This document shows, in pieces, positions 48,736 through 57,467 of a stretch of DNA of 64,000 nt. Both the position numbers and the translations under genes were made by a program. The notes under the pieces are model-generated. The model did no database searches and had not been told where the DNA came from. It saw only the letters and a list, made by a program, of their open reading frames with translations. Every line of letters starts with the position of its first letter. The stretch's first letter is position 1. This DNA is from Streptomyces sp. TLI_105 (GTDB taxonomy: Bacteria > Actinomycetota > Actinomycetes > Streptomycetales > Streptomycetaceae): assembly GCF_900105415.1 (NCBI RefSeq), contig NZ_FNSM01000001.1, positions 5,605,501 to 5,669,500 of the forward strand. The letters are read 5' to 3'.

Positions 48736-50280
48736 TCAGGGCCAGGTCACCGTGGTCGGCGGCGTGCCGTCGTCCTCGACGCGCAGTCGGGCGCCGTCGT
48801 TCCCCGCCGACACCTCGACCGTGATCGCGCCGACCCCCGGCCGCCGGTGCGCCGCCGCGAGCGCCCCGCGCAACACGGCGAGGAGCCTGTCCGCCGTCTC
48901 CTCGTCGACGAGCGTGTCGACCGCGCCGGAGAAGTGCACGGACGGCTGGAAGCCGAGCGGGACCGCGGCCCCGCCGGTCTCGCGCAGCACCCGCCCCCGG
49001 AAGGAGGCCGGCGCGTCCGCCGGCGGCTGCTGGAGGGCGAAGATGGTCGTCCGGACCTCCTGGATCGTCGAGTCCAGTTCGTCCACGGCCCGGCCGAGCA
49101 GCGCGTCCTCGTCGGAGGAGCCGGCCGCCCGCCGCCGGGTGGACTCGAGCATCATCTCCGTGGCGAACAGCCGCTGCACCACCAGGTCGTGCAGGTCCCG
49201 CGCGATCCGGTCGCGGTCCTCGAAGACGGCGAGCCGCTCCCGGTCGTGCCGCGCGTCCGCGAGGACCAGCGCGAGCGCCGCCTGGGAGGCGAACTGCGAG
49301 GCGAGCAGCCGTTCCACCGCCGAGTACGGCCGGCCGCCGCGCCGCCGGGGCAGGGCGAGGGTCCCGATGAGCTTCCCGCCGCTCTGCAGCGGCAGCATCA
49401 TCGACGGACCGAAGCGGGACCGGACGTGCGTGGTCATCCGCGGATCGGTCGCCGAGTCCTCCACGAAGACGGGCTCCCCGCCGAGGAGTTGGACCAGGAC
49501 GGGGGAGCCGGGTGCGATCGTCGTGCCGACCAGGTCGCCCGGGTCGTCCTTGGTGGAGGCGGCGACGATCTCCATCCCGCCCTCCTCGGTGGGCTGGAGC
49601 ACCACGCCGGCCGAGGCGTCGGCGAGGATGCGGGCCTGCTCGGCGACGGTCGTCAGGGCGTTCTGGGCGGTGGCGCCGGTGAGCAGGGCCGTGGTCACCG
49701 CGGCCGCGCCCTCGATCCAGCGCTCCCGCTGCCGGGCCGTCTCGTACAGCCGGGCGTTGCCGATGGCGATCCCCGCCTGGGAGGCGAGGACCCGGAGCAG
49801 GGCGAGGTCCTCCTCGGTGAAGGGGCCCCCGCGCTTCTCGGTGAGGTACAGGTTGCCGAAGACCTCGGTGTGGACCCGGATCGGGACGCCGAGGAAGCCG
49901 TGCATCTCCGGGTGGCCCTCGGGGACGCCGGAGGAGCGCGGGTCGGTCGTCAGGTCGTCGAGCCGCAGCGGCCGCGGGTCCTGGACGAGGACGCCGAGCA
50001 GCCCGGTGCGACCGTCGGGGAGACGGCCGATCCGCCGGCGCTCCTCGCCGGTCATGCCGGAGGTGAAGAGCTCGGTGAGGCGGTGGCGCTCGGGGTCGAC
50101 GACCCCGAGCGCCCCGTAGCGGGCCCCGGTCAGCTCGGTCGCGGAGTCCACGACGTGCTGGAGGGTGGTGCGGAGTTCGAGGTCCGTGCCGACGCCGAGG
50201 ACCGCTTCGAGCAGCATGGGCAGGCGGGGGGAGTCCTCGTCCGTGTCCGCGCCCCCGGCGCCTTCGTCCATGATCGTCAT
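48736..50280 (-). CDS. GAF-domain sensor histidine kinase with eroded ATPase domain
   Basis: A 514-residue cytoplasmic protein with two GAF domains (about 20-190 and 205-345), then a dimerisation/phosphoacceptor helix with His364 in RIARDLHDLVVQRLFA, the HisKA_3 type of DevS/DosS-like kinases. The final ATP-binding domain is abnormal. The N-box position reads LLAVLRGALAAAHRRPG without the expected Asn, and the G-box ends in DDGTPPTTVTWP instead of DNGxG. It may therefore be weakly active or signal in other ways. No response-regulator gene is adjacent. The upstream neighbour on the same strand is mbl. Confidence 0.85.
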   Translation of the reverse strand: MTIMDEGAGGADTDEDSPRLPMLLEAVLGVGTDLELRTTLQHVVDSATELTGARYGALGVVDPERHRLTELFTSGMTGEERRRIGRLPDGRTGLLGVLVQDPRPLRLDDLTTDPRSSGVPEGHPEMHGFLGVPIRVHTEVFGNLYLTEKRGGPFTEEDLALLRVLASQAGIAIGNARLYETARQRERWIEGAAAVTTALLTGATAQNALTTVAEQARILADASAGVVLQPTEEGGMEIVAASTKDDPGDLVGTTIAPGSPVLVQLLGGEPVFVEDSATDPRMTTHVRSRFGPSMMLPLQSGGKLIGTLALPRRRGGRPYSAVERLLASQFASQAALALVLADARHDRERLAVFEDRDRIARDLHDLVVQRLFATEMMLESTRRRAAGSSDEDALLGRAVDELDSTIQEVRTTIFALQQPPADAPASFRGRVLRETGGAAVPLGFQPSVHFSGAVDTLVDEETADRLLAVLRGALAAAHRRPGVGAITVEVSAGNDGARLRVEDDGTPPTTVTWP

Positions 50281-50319
50281 GGTCTCATTGTCGTACGAAC
50301 CCTCCGGAACCCGGATGAT

Positions 50320-51381
50320 TCACTCTTCGTCGGCGAGCGGGTCCCGCTCCGCCAGCGGGTCCAGGACCATCGGCTGGACCTTGCCCTCCAGCATCGCGCC
50401 CAGCCCCAGGACCGCGCACACGTCCGGCCGTTCGGCGATGTGCACCGGCATCCCGGTCGCCTCCCGCAGCATCTGGTCGAGGCCCGGCAGCAGGGCGCTG
50501 CCGCCCACCATCATGATCCCGCGGTCCGCGAGGTCGGCCACGAGGTCCGGCGGGCAGTCCCGCAGCACCTTCCCGATGCCGTCGAGGACCGCCGTCAGCG
50601 GGGTGTGGATCGCGTCCCGTACGGCGGCGGTGTCGACGGTCACCGAACGCGCCAGGCCCGTGGCGACGTCCCGGCCGTGGATCTCCGTCCAGGCGGGTCC
50701 CTGCGTCGTCAGGCCGTTGCCGCTGAGCGCCAGTTGCAGCGGGCGCACCGACTGGCTCGGCAGCATCAGCTCGTGGTGGTGGCGCAGGTGCTGGATGACG
50801 GCGTGGTCGATGGCGTCGCCGCCGACGGCCATCCGCTCCGCCGTGACGATCGCGCCGAGCGAGAGCACCGCGACCTGCGTGGTCGCCGCCCCGCACACCA
50901 GGATCATGGTCGCGGTCGGCTGCTCGACGGGGAGTCCGCAGCCCACGGCCGCCGCGATCAGGGTGTCGACCAGCTCGACCCGGCGCGCCCCGAGACCGAC
51001 GAGAGTCTCCACGGCGGCGCGCTGCGCGAGCGGATCGCTGTCGTGCGGGGTGCAGGCGGCCGCGCGCAGCCGGGGCTTGCGGCGCAGCTGCCGGCGCAGC
51101 TTCTCGCCGAGGAGGTGACGGAGCATCCGCTGCGCCATCTCGATGTCGACGACCGTGCCGCCCGAGACCGGGCGCACGACCCGGATGTAGTCGGGGGTGC
51201 GGCCGGTCATCTTCTCGGCGAGCGCGCCGACGGCGATGAGCGCTCCGGTACGGGTGTTGACGGCGGCGACGCTGGGCTCGTCGACGACGAGTCCGGCGCC
51301 CTTGACGAAGACCCGGGTGCGGGCGGCACCCAGGTCGACGGCGACATGGCAACGACGCAGCTGATCAAGGCTGACGGTCAC
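50320..51381 (-). CDS. mbl: MreB-like actin homologue (Mbl)
   Basis: A 353-residue actin-fold protein: phosphate-1 loop VAVDLGAARTRVFVKG, VGGDAIDHAVIQHLR, and the adenosine-site region IMMVGGSALLPGLDQMLREATGMPV. Streptomyces Mbl acts with MreB in spore-wall synthesis rather than rod shape. The GTG start has GGAGG eight bases before it; a longer frame upstream lacks similarity. Compared with MreB the sequence is unusual in the histidine/cysteine-rich AAACTPHDSDPLAQ and QHLRHHHELM segments. The gene is transcribed towards the GAF kinase gene, 39 bp away, and divergently from the zinc-ribbon protein gene. Confidence 0.9.
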   Translation of the reverse strand: MTVSLDQLRRCHVAVDLGAARTRVFVKGAGLVVDEPSVAAVNTRTGALIAVGALAEKMTGRTPDYIRVVRPVSGGTVVDIEMAQRMLRHLLGEKLRRQLRRKPRLRAAACTPHDSDPLAQRAAVETLVGLGARRVELVDTLIAAAVGCGLPVEQPTATMILVCGAATTQVAVLSLGAIVTAERMAVGGDAIDHAVIQHLRHHHELMLPSQSVRPLQLALSGNGLTTQGPAWTEIHGRDVATGLARSVTVDTAAVRDAIHTPLTAVLDGIGKVLRDCPPDLVADLADRGIMMVGGSALLPGLDQMLREATGMPVHIAERPDVCAVLGLGAMLEGKVQPMVLDPLAERDPLADEE

Positions 51382-51667
51382 GGCGGATCCTCCGGAGTGC
51401 GGTGCTGGCACGGGCGAGGGGGTCGCGATTCGCGGTCCTGTTCGCATCGTCCGGCCCTCCGGGGCGCGGCGCGCGCTGGGCTGCGCCGCCCGGGGCCCCG
51501 GGTGCGGGCTGTGCCGGAGTGCCCACTCCCGGTGAGGAAGGTCCGGAGGCGATCCTTCCCGAAGCGGGAGAATCACGGCGCCCCGCCGTCGACCTGCGGT
51601 TTCCACACAGGATCCTCACGTCCGCGCCTACCTGACGCCGCACCGGGCCGCATAGCCTGCGGGCCCC

Positions 51668-52801
51668 ATGGACTACTGCCACGCGTGCCGGCGGCATCTC
51701 AACGGGGCCCTCGCCTGTGCCGGGTGCGGGACTCCCGTCGAGGAACTGCGGTACGAGACCCCCCGCATGCAGGACCCCACCCCGGTCCACGCCCCGGTCC
51801 ACACCCCGGACCACGGTTACGGCGCCCCGGTCCGGTCCGCGATCCACGGCGCGCCGGACGGGTCCGCGGCCTATGGCGCCCCCGGGGCCTACGGCACGAA
51901 CGGCCGGGCCGCGGCCTATGGCGCCCCGGGCCAGGCCGCCGCCTACGGCGCCCCCGGCCGCCCCGCGGCCTACGGCGACCCCGGTGGACCCACCGCCTAC
52001 GGCGAACAGAGCAGGGCCGCCGCCTACGGGGCCCCGAGCCCGCCCGCCCCCGACGAACCGTCCCTGGACGGTGGGGCCGACGGGGACGACCTGGACCGGC
52101 CCGCGCCCGAGCACGTCTACGAGCTGGACGTCCTGGAACCGCCGCGTCCGGCCCCCGGCGGGCGCCGTGCCGCCGCCCGCGGCCGCTCGGCCACGCGGCG
52201 GGGGAAGCGATCGCGCTCGCGCCGGGGTCGTACGGTCCTCGTGGGGACGGTGGGCCTGGTCCTCGCGGCCGGGACGCTGAGCCTGGCGAGGCTCGCCCTG
52301 GAGGAGCCGCCGCAGGACGGCGCCGCCACCGCCGTGGAGGAGCTGGAGGTCACCGAGACCCCGCTCTCGCCCGAACCCGTGGAGACCACCGAATCGCCGG
52401 AGGGCTCGAGCCCGGCCCCGTCGACGGACGCACCGGGCTCCGTCTCCGCGCGCCCCCGCCAGGTGAGCACGGGATCGGGCTCGAACTCGGGATCGGGCTC
52501 GGGTACGGGTACGGGATCCGGTACGGGGGCGGGGTCGCGCCCCGGCACGGGCACGGGGGCCGGTGACGGTACCGGTCAGGGAGGCGGCGGGGCCCCGGCC
52601 TCCGCGCCGGTGACCACCGGTCCGGCCTCTCCGCCCGCCACGCCCACCGGGTCCGCCTCCGCGACGGCGGACGACCCGACGCCGGGCGGCTCGGGGACGC
52701 CCACGGGGCCGGCGCCCTCGACCACGGGCCCCACGCCGGGCCAGACCCCGACGCCCGACCCGACCCCGACGTGCACCCGCTTCCTCTGGTGGTGTGTCTG
52801 A
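51668..52801 (+). CDS. Zinc-ribbon, low-complexity single-pass membrane protein
   Basis: A 377-residue protein starting MDYCHACRRHL, followed by CAGC: two Cys-x-x-Cys knuckles of a small zinc ribbon. Then come repeated AAYGAPG units (about 55-115), an acidic stretch, a very basic region and one membrane helix (TVLVGTVGLVLAAGTLSLARLAL, about 194-216). The outside part is Ser/Thr/Gly/Pro-rich and ends with TCTRFLWWCV, whose two cysteines bracket a hydrophobic pair. It is divergent from mbl. The arrangement suggests a cytoplasmic sensor or scaffold linked across the membrane; no function is known to me. Confidence 0.8.
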   Translation: MDYCHACRRHLNGALACAGCGTPVEELRYETPRMQDPTPVHAPVHTPDHGYGAPVRSAIHGAPDGSAAYGAPGAYGTNGRAAAYGAPGQAAAYGAPGRPAAYGDPGGPTAYGEQSRAAAYGAPSPPAPDEPSLDGGADGDDLDRPAPEHVYELDVLEPPRPAPGGRRAAARGRSATRRGKRSRSRRGRTVLVGTVGLVLAAGTLSLARLALEEPPQDGAATAVEELEVTETPLSPEPVETTESPEGSSPAPSTDAPGSVSARPRQVSTGSGSNSGSGSGTGTGSGTGAGSRPGTGTGAGDGTGQGGGGAPASAPVTTGPASPPATPTGSASATADDPTPGGSGTPTGPAPSTTGPTPGQTPTPDPTPTCTRFLWWCV

Positions 52802-52838
52802 GGCTGGTGGTGCGTCTTAGGCTCCCGGCTCCGGGCGC

Positions 52839-53273
52839 TTACGCCACGTCCGCGCCCAGCATCCGCTTCAGCAGGTCCCGGAGCAGGGTCCGTTCGGTCT
52901 CGGTCAGTTCGCCGAGCGGTTCGCGGGCGAAGTCGAGGGACTCGCGCAGCCGGCGGGCGGTGTCCAGGCCCTCGTCCGTGGGGACGGCCAGCTTGACCCG
53001 CCGGTCGTCCGGGTCGGGCCGACGCTCGACCAGGCCGCGGGCCTCCAGGCGGTCGACGATCCCGGTGATGTTGGAGGGCTCGCACTTGAGCTTCTGGGCG
53101 ATGCGGCGCATCGGCAGCGGGTCGAGCGAGAGGAGGCCGAGGACGCGGGCCTGGGCGCCGGTCAGCGCGTGCTGTGCGGCCGCCTGCTCGTACTCCTCGT
53201 AGTAGCGCGCCACGACCGTGCCGATCAGCTCGACGACTTCGAGGGTCAGGGGGTCCGTGCGTGAGGTGGCCAT
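52839..53273 (-). CDS. MarR-family transcriptional regulator
   Basis: A 144-residue winged-helix regulator with DNA-binding helix MRRIAQKLKCEPSNITGIVDRLEARGLVERRPDPDDRR. It lacks the N-terminal sensor cysteine of OhrR but has one cysteine inside the recognition-helix region. It is divergent from the zinc-independent reductase gene, and the 105-bp gap includes an imperfect palindrome, so that gene (and possibly the ohr copy behind it) is the probable target. The inducer is unknown; electrophiles or quinones are plausible from the neighbours. Confidence 0.88.
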   Translation of the reverse strand: MATSRTDPLTLEVVELIGTVVARYYEEYEQAAAQHALTGAQARVLGLLSLDPLPMRRIAQKLKCEPSNITGIVDRLEARGLVERRPDPDDRRVKLAVPTDEGLDTARRLRESLDFAREPLGELTETERTLLRDLLKRMLGADVA

Positions 53274-53293
53274 GGGGACGAGTCTACTCGGAT

Positions 53294-53335
53294 ACTTGAC
53301 AACATGAAATATCTAGGCGCATGGTTGTTTGAGGT
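53294..53335. promoter_or_regulatory. Candidate MarR operator between divergent genes
   Basis: ACTTGACAACATG and CATGGTTGTTTGAGGT form an imperfect inverted repeat around an AT-rich centre, in the gap between the MarR gene and the oxidoreductase gene. It includes a TTGACA that could act as a -35 for the plus-strand gene. Confidence 0.4.
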
Positions 53336-53378
53336 AGTGAACCTTTTGTGATCTCAAGCTTTCCTGGAGGCCGTGCTC

Positions 53379-54398
53379 ATGTCCGTTCTTCCCGCGTCCA
53401 GCCGTGAGTGGCACCTCGTCGCCCGTCCGCACGGCTGGCCCGTGCCGGCGGACTTCGCCCTGCGCGAGACCCCGGTCACCGAGCCCGCCGAGGGCCGCAT
53501 CCTCGTGCGCAACCTGCACTTCTCCGTCGACCCGTACATGCGCGGCCGGATGAACGACGTGAAGTCGTACATCCCGCCCTTCAAGCTCGACCACCCGATG
53601 GACGGCGGCGCGGTCGGCGAGGTCGTGGCGTCCAACGCCGAGGGCTTCGCCGTCGGCGACCACGTCCTGCACGGCCTCGGCTGGCGCGAGTACGCCGACG
53701 TCCCGGCCCAGCACGCCACCAAGGTCGACCCGGCGCTCGCCCCCCTCTCCGCCTACCTCGGCGTGCTCGGCATGACCGGCCTCACGGCCTACGCCGGCCT
53801 CTTCGAGGTGGCCTCCTTCAAGGAGGGCGACGCCGTCTTCGTCTCCGGCGCGGCCGGCGCCGTCGGCAGCCAGGTCGGCCAGATGGCGCGGCTCAAGGGC
53901 GCCTCCCGGGTCATCGGCTCCGCCGGCTCCGACGAGAAGGTCAAGTTCCTCGTCGAGGAGCTCGGCTTCGACGCGGCCTTCAACTACAAGAACGGCCCGG
54001 TCAAGGACCAGCTCCGCGAGGCCGCCCCGGACGGCATCGACGTCTACTTCGACAACGTCGGCGGCGACCACCTCGAAGCCGCGATCTCCTCGCTCAACGT
54101 CCACGGCCGCGCCACCATCTGCGGCATGATCGCCCAGTACAACGACACCGAGCCGGTCCCCGGCCCGCGCAACATGGCGATGATCATCGGCAAGCGGCTG
54201 CGGCTCCAGGGCGTCCTCGTCGGCGACCACTACGGCCTGCAGAACCAGTTCGTCCAGGAGGTCGGCGGCTGGCTCGCCTCGGGCGAGCTGAAGCACCGCG
54301 AGACCTTCGTCGAGGGCATCGAGAACGGCGTGGACGCCTTCCTCGGCCTGCTCCGCGGCGACAACACCGGAAAGATGATCGTCTCGGCGACCCGCTAG
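53379..54398 (+). CDS. NADP-dependent zinc-free oxidoreductase (MDR family, CurA-like)
   Basis: A 339-residue medium-chain reductase of the leukotriene-B4/curcumin-reductase type. The N-terminal half has VDPYMRGRMND; the nucleotide fold reads VFVSGAAGAVGSQVGQMARLKG (about 150-172). Further on are YFDNVGGDHLEAAI and the family's MIAQYND. Zinc ligands of alcohol dehydrogenases are absent. It should reduce alpha,beta-unsaturated carbonyls using NADPH, a detoxification role. The ATG is preceded by GGAGG at eight bases. A second ohr gene follows 65 bp downstream. Confidence 0.9.
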   Translation: MSVLPASSREWHLVARPHGWPVPADFALRETPVTEPAEGRILVRNLHFSVDPYMRGRMNDVKSYIPPFKLDHPMDGGAVGEVVASNAEGFAVGDHVLHGLGWREYADVPAQHATKVDPALAPLSAYLGVLGMTGLTAYAGLFEVASFKEGDAVFVSGAAGAVGSQVGQMARLKGASRVIGSAGSDEKVKFLVEELGFDAAFNYKNGPVKDQLREAAPDGIDVYFDNVGGDHLEAAISSLNVHGRATICGMIAQYNDTEPVPGPRNMAMIIGKRLRLQGVLVGDHYGLQNQFVQEVGGWLASGELKHRETFVEGIENGVDAFLGLLRGDNTGKMIVSATR

Positions 54399-54463
54399 TC
54401 TTCCCTCAGCCGCCGCGATCGTGGGCGCGAGTCGTCGGCGGAACGAACAAGGAAGACACCAGC

Positions 54464-54886
54464 ATGTCGATCCAGCAGTCCGATGTTCTCTACACCGCCG
54501 TCGCCACCGCCGAGAACGGCCGTGACGGGCGCGTCGCCACCGACGACGGTCAGCTCGACGTCGTCGTGAACCCGCCCAAGGCCATGGGCGGGTCCGGCGC
54601 CGGCACCAACCCCGAGCAGCTCTTCGCGGCCGGCTACAGCGCCTGCTTCCAGGGCGCGCTCGGCGTGGTCGCCCGCAACGAGAACGCCGACGTCTCCGGC
54701 TCGACGGTCACCGCCGAGGTCGGCATCGGCAAGAACGACGACGGCTTCGGCATCATCGTCAAGATCTCGGCGACCATCCCGAACGTGGACGCCGAGACCG
54801 CCAAGAGCCTGATCGAGAAGGCCCACCAGGTCTGCCCGTACTCCAAGGCGACCCGCGGCAACATCACGGTCGAGCTCGCCGTCTGA
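54464..54886 (+). CDS. Organic hydroperoxide reductase (Ohr), second copy
   Basis: A 140-residue Ohr/OsmC protein with both redox cysteines (GYSACFQGA and VCPYSKATRGN) and the QLFAAGYSACF helix. It is clearly homologous to the ohr product at 30286-30702 but diverged, with Asn/Asp-rich loops. It is probably cotranscribed with the oxidoreductase under the non-OhrR MarR protein, which suggests that it answers a different signal. A strong hairpin terminator follows the stop. Confidence 0.93.
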   Translation: MSIQQSDVLYTAVATAENGRDGRVATDDGQLDVVVNPPKAMGGSGAGTNPEQLFAAGYSACFQGALGVVARNENADVSGSTVTAEVGIGKNDDGFGIIVKISATIPNVDAETAKSLIEKAHQVCPYSKATRGNITVELAV

Positions 54887-54908
54887 GCCACGGACGCGCG
54901 CACCGCGC

Positions 54909-54944
54909 GAGGACCGCACCCCGACCGACCGGGGTGCGGTCCTC
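54909..54944 (+). terminator. Terminator after the second ohr gene
   Basis: A 15-bp perfect stem (54909-54923 with 54930-54944) and 6-nt loop, with no T-run, lies 23 bp past the ohr stop and before the kinase gene. Confidence 0.8.
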
Positions 54945-55002
54945 GCCGCGTGCGGAGGGCTGCGGCATCATGTCCGTGTCCTGCGGACGGGGGGAGCCAG
55001 TG

Positions 55003-56574
55003 GTGTCGGACAATGGGTCGGAGCAGGCCGGTCACGAGCTGATCGGCGGGCGCTACCGCCTGGGCGAGCGGCTCGGCCAGGGCGGCATGGGCGTGGTCCG
55101 ACGGGCCACCGACGAGCTGCTCGGCCGCCCGGTCGCCGTCAAGACCCTCGCGCTCGACTCCGGCGCCGATCCGGCGGGCGCCCTGCGGGAGGCCCGGGTC
55201 GTCGCCCAGATCCGCCACCCCCATGTGATCGTCGTCCACGACGTCGTCGAGCACGACGGCCTGCCCGCCCTGGTGATGGAGCTGGTCGACGGCGGCTCGC
55301 TCGCCGACCGGCTGGCGGCGGGCGAGGTGCTGACCCCGCGGGAGGCCGCCCGGCTCGGGCTCGACCTGCTCGACGCGCTGTCCGCCGCGCACGCCCGCGA
55401 CGTGCTGCACCGGGACGTGAAGCCCGCCAACGTCCTCCTGGAGAAGGACACCGGCAGGGCGGTCCTGACCGACTTCGGCATCGCCAGCCTCCCCGGGGCG
55501 ACGACCCTCAGCCGGACCGGGGTCTTCATCGGCACCCCGGAGTACACGGCGCCGGAGCGGATGCGGGGCGGCGACGCCGGACCCGCCTCCGACCTGTGGT
55601 CGCTCGGCGCGCTGCTGTGCGCGGCGGCCACGGGCACCTCGCCGTTCCGCCGGGACTCGATCGGCGCCGTCCTGCACGCCATCGTGTACGAGGAGATCCG
55701 GCCGTCCGAGCGGATGGGACCGCTCGTTCCCGTCGTCCGGGGCCTCCTCGAACGGGACCCGGACCGGCGCCTCGGCGCCGCCGAGGCCCGCCGGATGCTG
55801 GCCGCGTGCGCGGCGGGGGAGGAGCCGCAGCCGGCCGTGTACGCCCCCACCGCGCGCGAGACCGGGCCGTACGCCGTGCCGGTGCCGGCCACGGCCGGTG
55901 GAGACCTGGCCGCCGGGACCCGGGGAACCGGACTGCGCGGCAGGACCGTGCCGCTCGTGGCCACCGCCGTCGCGCTCTGCGTCGCGGTGGCGACCGTGAT
56001 GGTGCTGCGCGCCGTCCAGGGCGAGCCCGCGACGGGGGCGTCGCCGTCCGGCTCGCGGAGCCCCTCGGCGACGTCCGCCCCCGCGCCCACGCCGTCCCGG
56101 CCCTCCGGCGCCGCCGGATCCGATACCGGGGCGTCCGCGTACCGGGAGGTCGCCGACGCCGACGGGTTCACCGTGAGCGTCCCGTACGGTGCGCTCCGCT
56201 CCACCGACGGCGAGCGGGTGTTCTACACGACGGGGGACGGGGCCGTACGGGTCGGGATCAGGATCAGGCCGCTGCCGCCCGGCGGCGCGATCGGCGTGAT
56301 GCGGTCCTCCGACGAGAGCGGCGCGAAGGACTACCCGGGGTACCGCGACGCCACGGTCGAGGAGATCACGCACAAGGGACTGCCGGCCGCGCGCTGGGAG
56401 TTCACGTGGAGCGGATTCACTCCGGCCGAGGGCGCCCGTCACACCGTCGACGTCTGCTGGGAGCGGGGCAGCATCCTGTACGACCTGTGGGCGTCCGCGC
56501 CGGTGGACCGCGCCGACGAGTCCGTGCGGGCCCTCGACGAGGCCCTCGGCTCCTTCCGTACGACCGGCGGCTGA
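55003..56574 (+). CDS. Membrane-anchored Ser/Thr protein kinase
   Basis: A PknB-type Hanks kinase of 523 residues: Gly-rich loop LGQGGMGVV, catalytic Lys47, HRDVKPAN with Asp138, DFG at 157-159 and the activation-loop GTPEYTAPE. After about residue 270 a juxtamembrane linker leads to one membrane helix (about 312-332) and a Ser/Pro-rich spacer. The extracellular domain of about 140 residues (YREVADADGFTVSVPYGA to FRTTGG) is not a PASTA array; it may bind an unknown ligand. GTG 55003 is chosen for its spacing from GGGGGGAG; GTG 55000 and ATG 54970 are alternatives. 42 bp separate it from the EI24 gene. Confidence 0.9.
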   Translation: MSDNGSEQAGHELIGGRYRLGERLGQGGMGVVRRATDELLGRPVAVKTLALDSGADPAGALREARVVAQIRHPHVIVVHDVVEHDGLPALVMELVDGGSLADRLAAGEVLTPREAARLGLDLLDALSAAHARDVLHRDVKPANVLLEKDTGRAVLTDFGIASLPGATTLSRTGVFIGTPEYTAPERMRGGDAGPASDLWSLGALLCAAATGTSPFRRDSIGAVLHAIVYEEIRPSERMGPLVPVVRGLLERDPDRRLGAAEARRMLAACAAGEEPQPAVYAPTARETGPYAVPVPATAGGDLAAGTRGTGLRGRTVPLVATAVALCVAVATVMVLRAVQGEPATGASPSGSRSPSATSAPAPTPSRPSGAAGSDTGASAYREVADADGFTVSVPYGALRSTDGERVFYTTGDGAVRVGIRIRPLPPGGAIGVMRSSDESGAKDYPGYRDATVEEITHKGLPAARWEFTWSGFTPAEGARHTVDVCWERGSILYDLWASAPVDRADESVRALDEALGSFRTTGG

Positions 56575-56616
56575 CCTGCCCCGGCGGCCTCCGGAGGCAC
56601 CGATAGGGTGGCTCCC

Positions 56617-57456
56617 ATGCGTGATTTCGGGGCGGGTTTCAGGTATTTGCTGCAGGGCCAGAAGTGGGTCGGCGGGCACGGGCGCTGGCTCGGCTTCGGG
56701 CTGCTGCCCGGCCTCGTGACGCTCGTCCTCTACGCCGGCGCGCTCGTCGGCCTCGGCTACGGCGCCGACGACCTGACCGCGTGGGCGACGCCGTTCGCCG
56801 ACGACTGGTCCTCGCCCTGGCAGGGTGTTTTCCGCGGCGCCCTGACGGGACTCGTCTTCGCCTTCGGGCTCTTCCTCGCGGTGATCACCTTCACCGCCGT
56901 CACCCTCCTCGTCGGCCAGCCCTTCTACGAGTCGCTCTCCGAGGAGGTCGACCGCAGCGAGGGCGGCGAGGTCCCCGAGTCGGGCCTGCCGCTCTGGCGC
57001 GAGCTGTGGATCTCGGCCCGGGACAGCCTGCGGGTCCTGGTGCGGGTCGCGTTCTACGGCGTCCTGCTCTTCGCCTGCGGGTTCATCCCCGTCGTCGGCC
57101 AGACCGTCGTCCCCGCCGTCGGCTTCTGCGTCTCCGGCTTCTTCCTCGCCGAGGAGCTGACGGCCGTCGCGCTCCAGCGCCGGGGCGTCGAGCTCAAGGA
57201 GCGGCTGCGGCTGCTCCGCGGGCGCCGGATGGCCGCCCTGGGCTTCGGCGTCCCCCTGACGCTCGCCTTCCTCGTGCCGTTCGTCGCCGTCTTCCTCATG
57301 CCGGGAGCGGTCGCCGGAGCCACCCTGATGGCCCGCGACCTGCGCGGCGAGACGGCCGGTGACGCCTCCGACGAGGACGATCAGGAAAACGATCAAGAAG
57401 GCGGCAACCTTCCTTCCTCCGGTGGCGACCAGGAGGTGCACCACCTCCCCCACTGA
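56617..57456 (+). CDS. EI24/CysZ-family membrane protein
   Basis: A 279-residue protein with an N-terminal FRYLLQG region, four main hydrophobic segments and the family feature VGQPFYESLSEEVD after the second. These features match EI24/CysZ proteins. CysZ imports sulfate in enterobacteria, but actinobacterial relatives are uncharacterised and may act differently. The C-terminus is an acidic, low-complexity tail (ASDEDDQENDQEGGN) ending VHHLPH. The start at 56617 omits three residues from a possible GTG at 56608. It precedes the pectate lyase gene by only 11 bp. Confidence 0.82.
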   Translation: MRDFGAGFRYLLQGQKWVGGHGRWLGFGLLPGLVTLVLYAGALVGLGYGADDLTAWATPFADDWSSPWQGVFRGALTGLVFAFGLFLAVITFTAVTLLVGQPFYESLSEEVDRSEGGEVPESGLPLWRELWISARDSLRVLVRVAFYGVLLFACGFIPVVGQTVVPAVGFCVSGFFLAEELTAVALQRRGVELKERLRLLRGRRMAALGFGVPLTLAFLVPFVAVFLMPGAVAGATLMARDLRGETAGDASDEDDQENDQEGGNLPSSGGDQEVHHLPH

Positions 57457-57467
57457 AGAAGGAACAC

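Noticed and set aside
57431..57450. Small hairpin GGAGGTG/CACCTCC at the end of the EI24 gene
   Set aside because: A seven-base stem inside coding sequence, with no T-run and the next gene 18 bp away; too weak to call a terminator or riboswitch.
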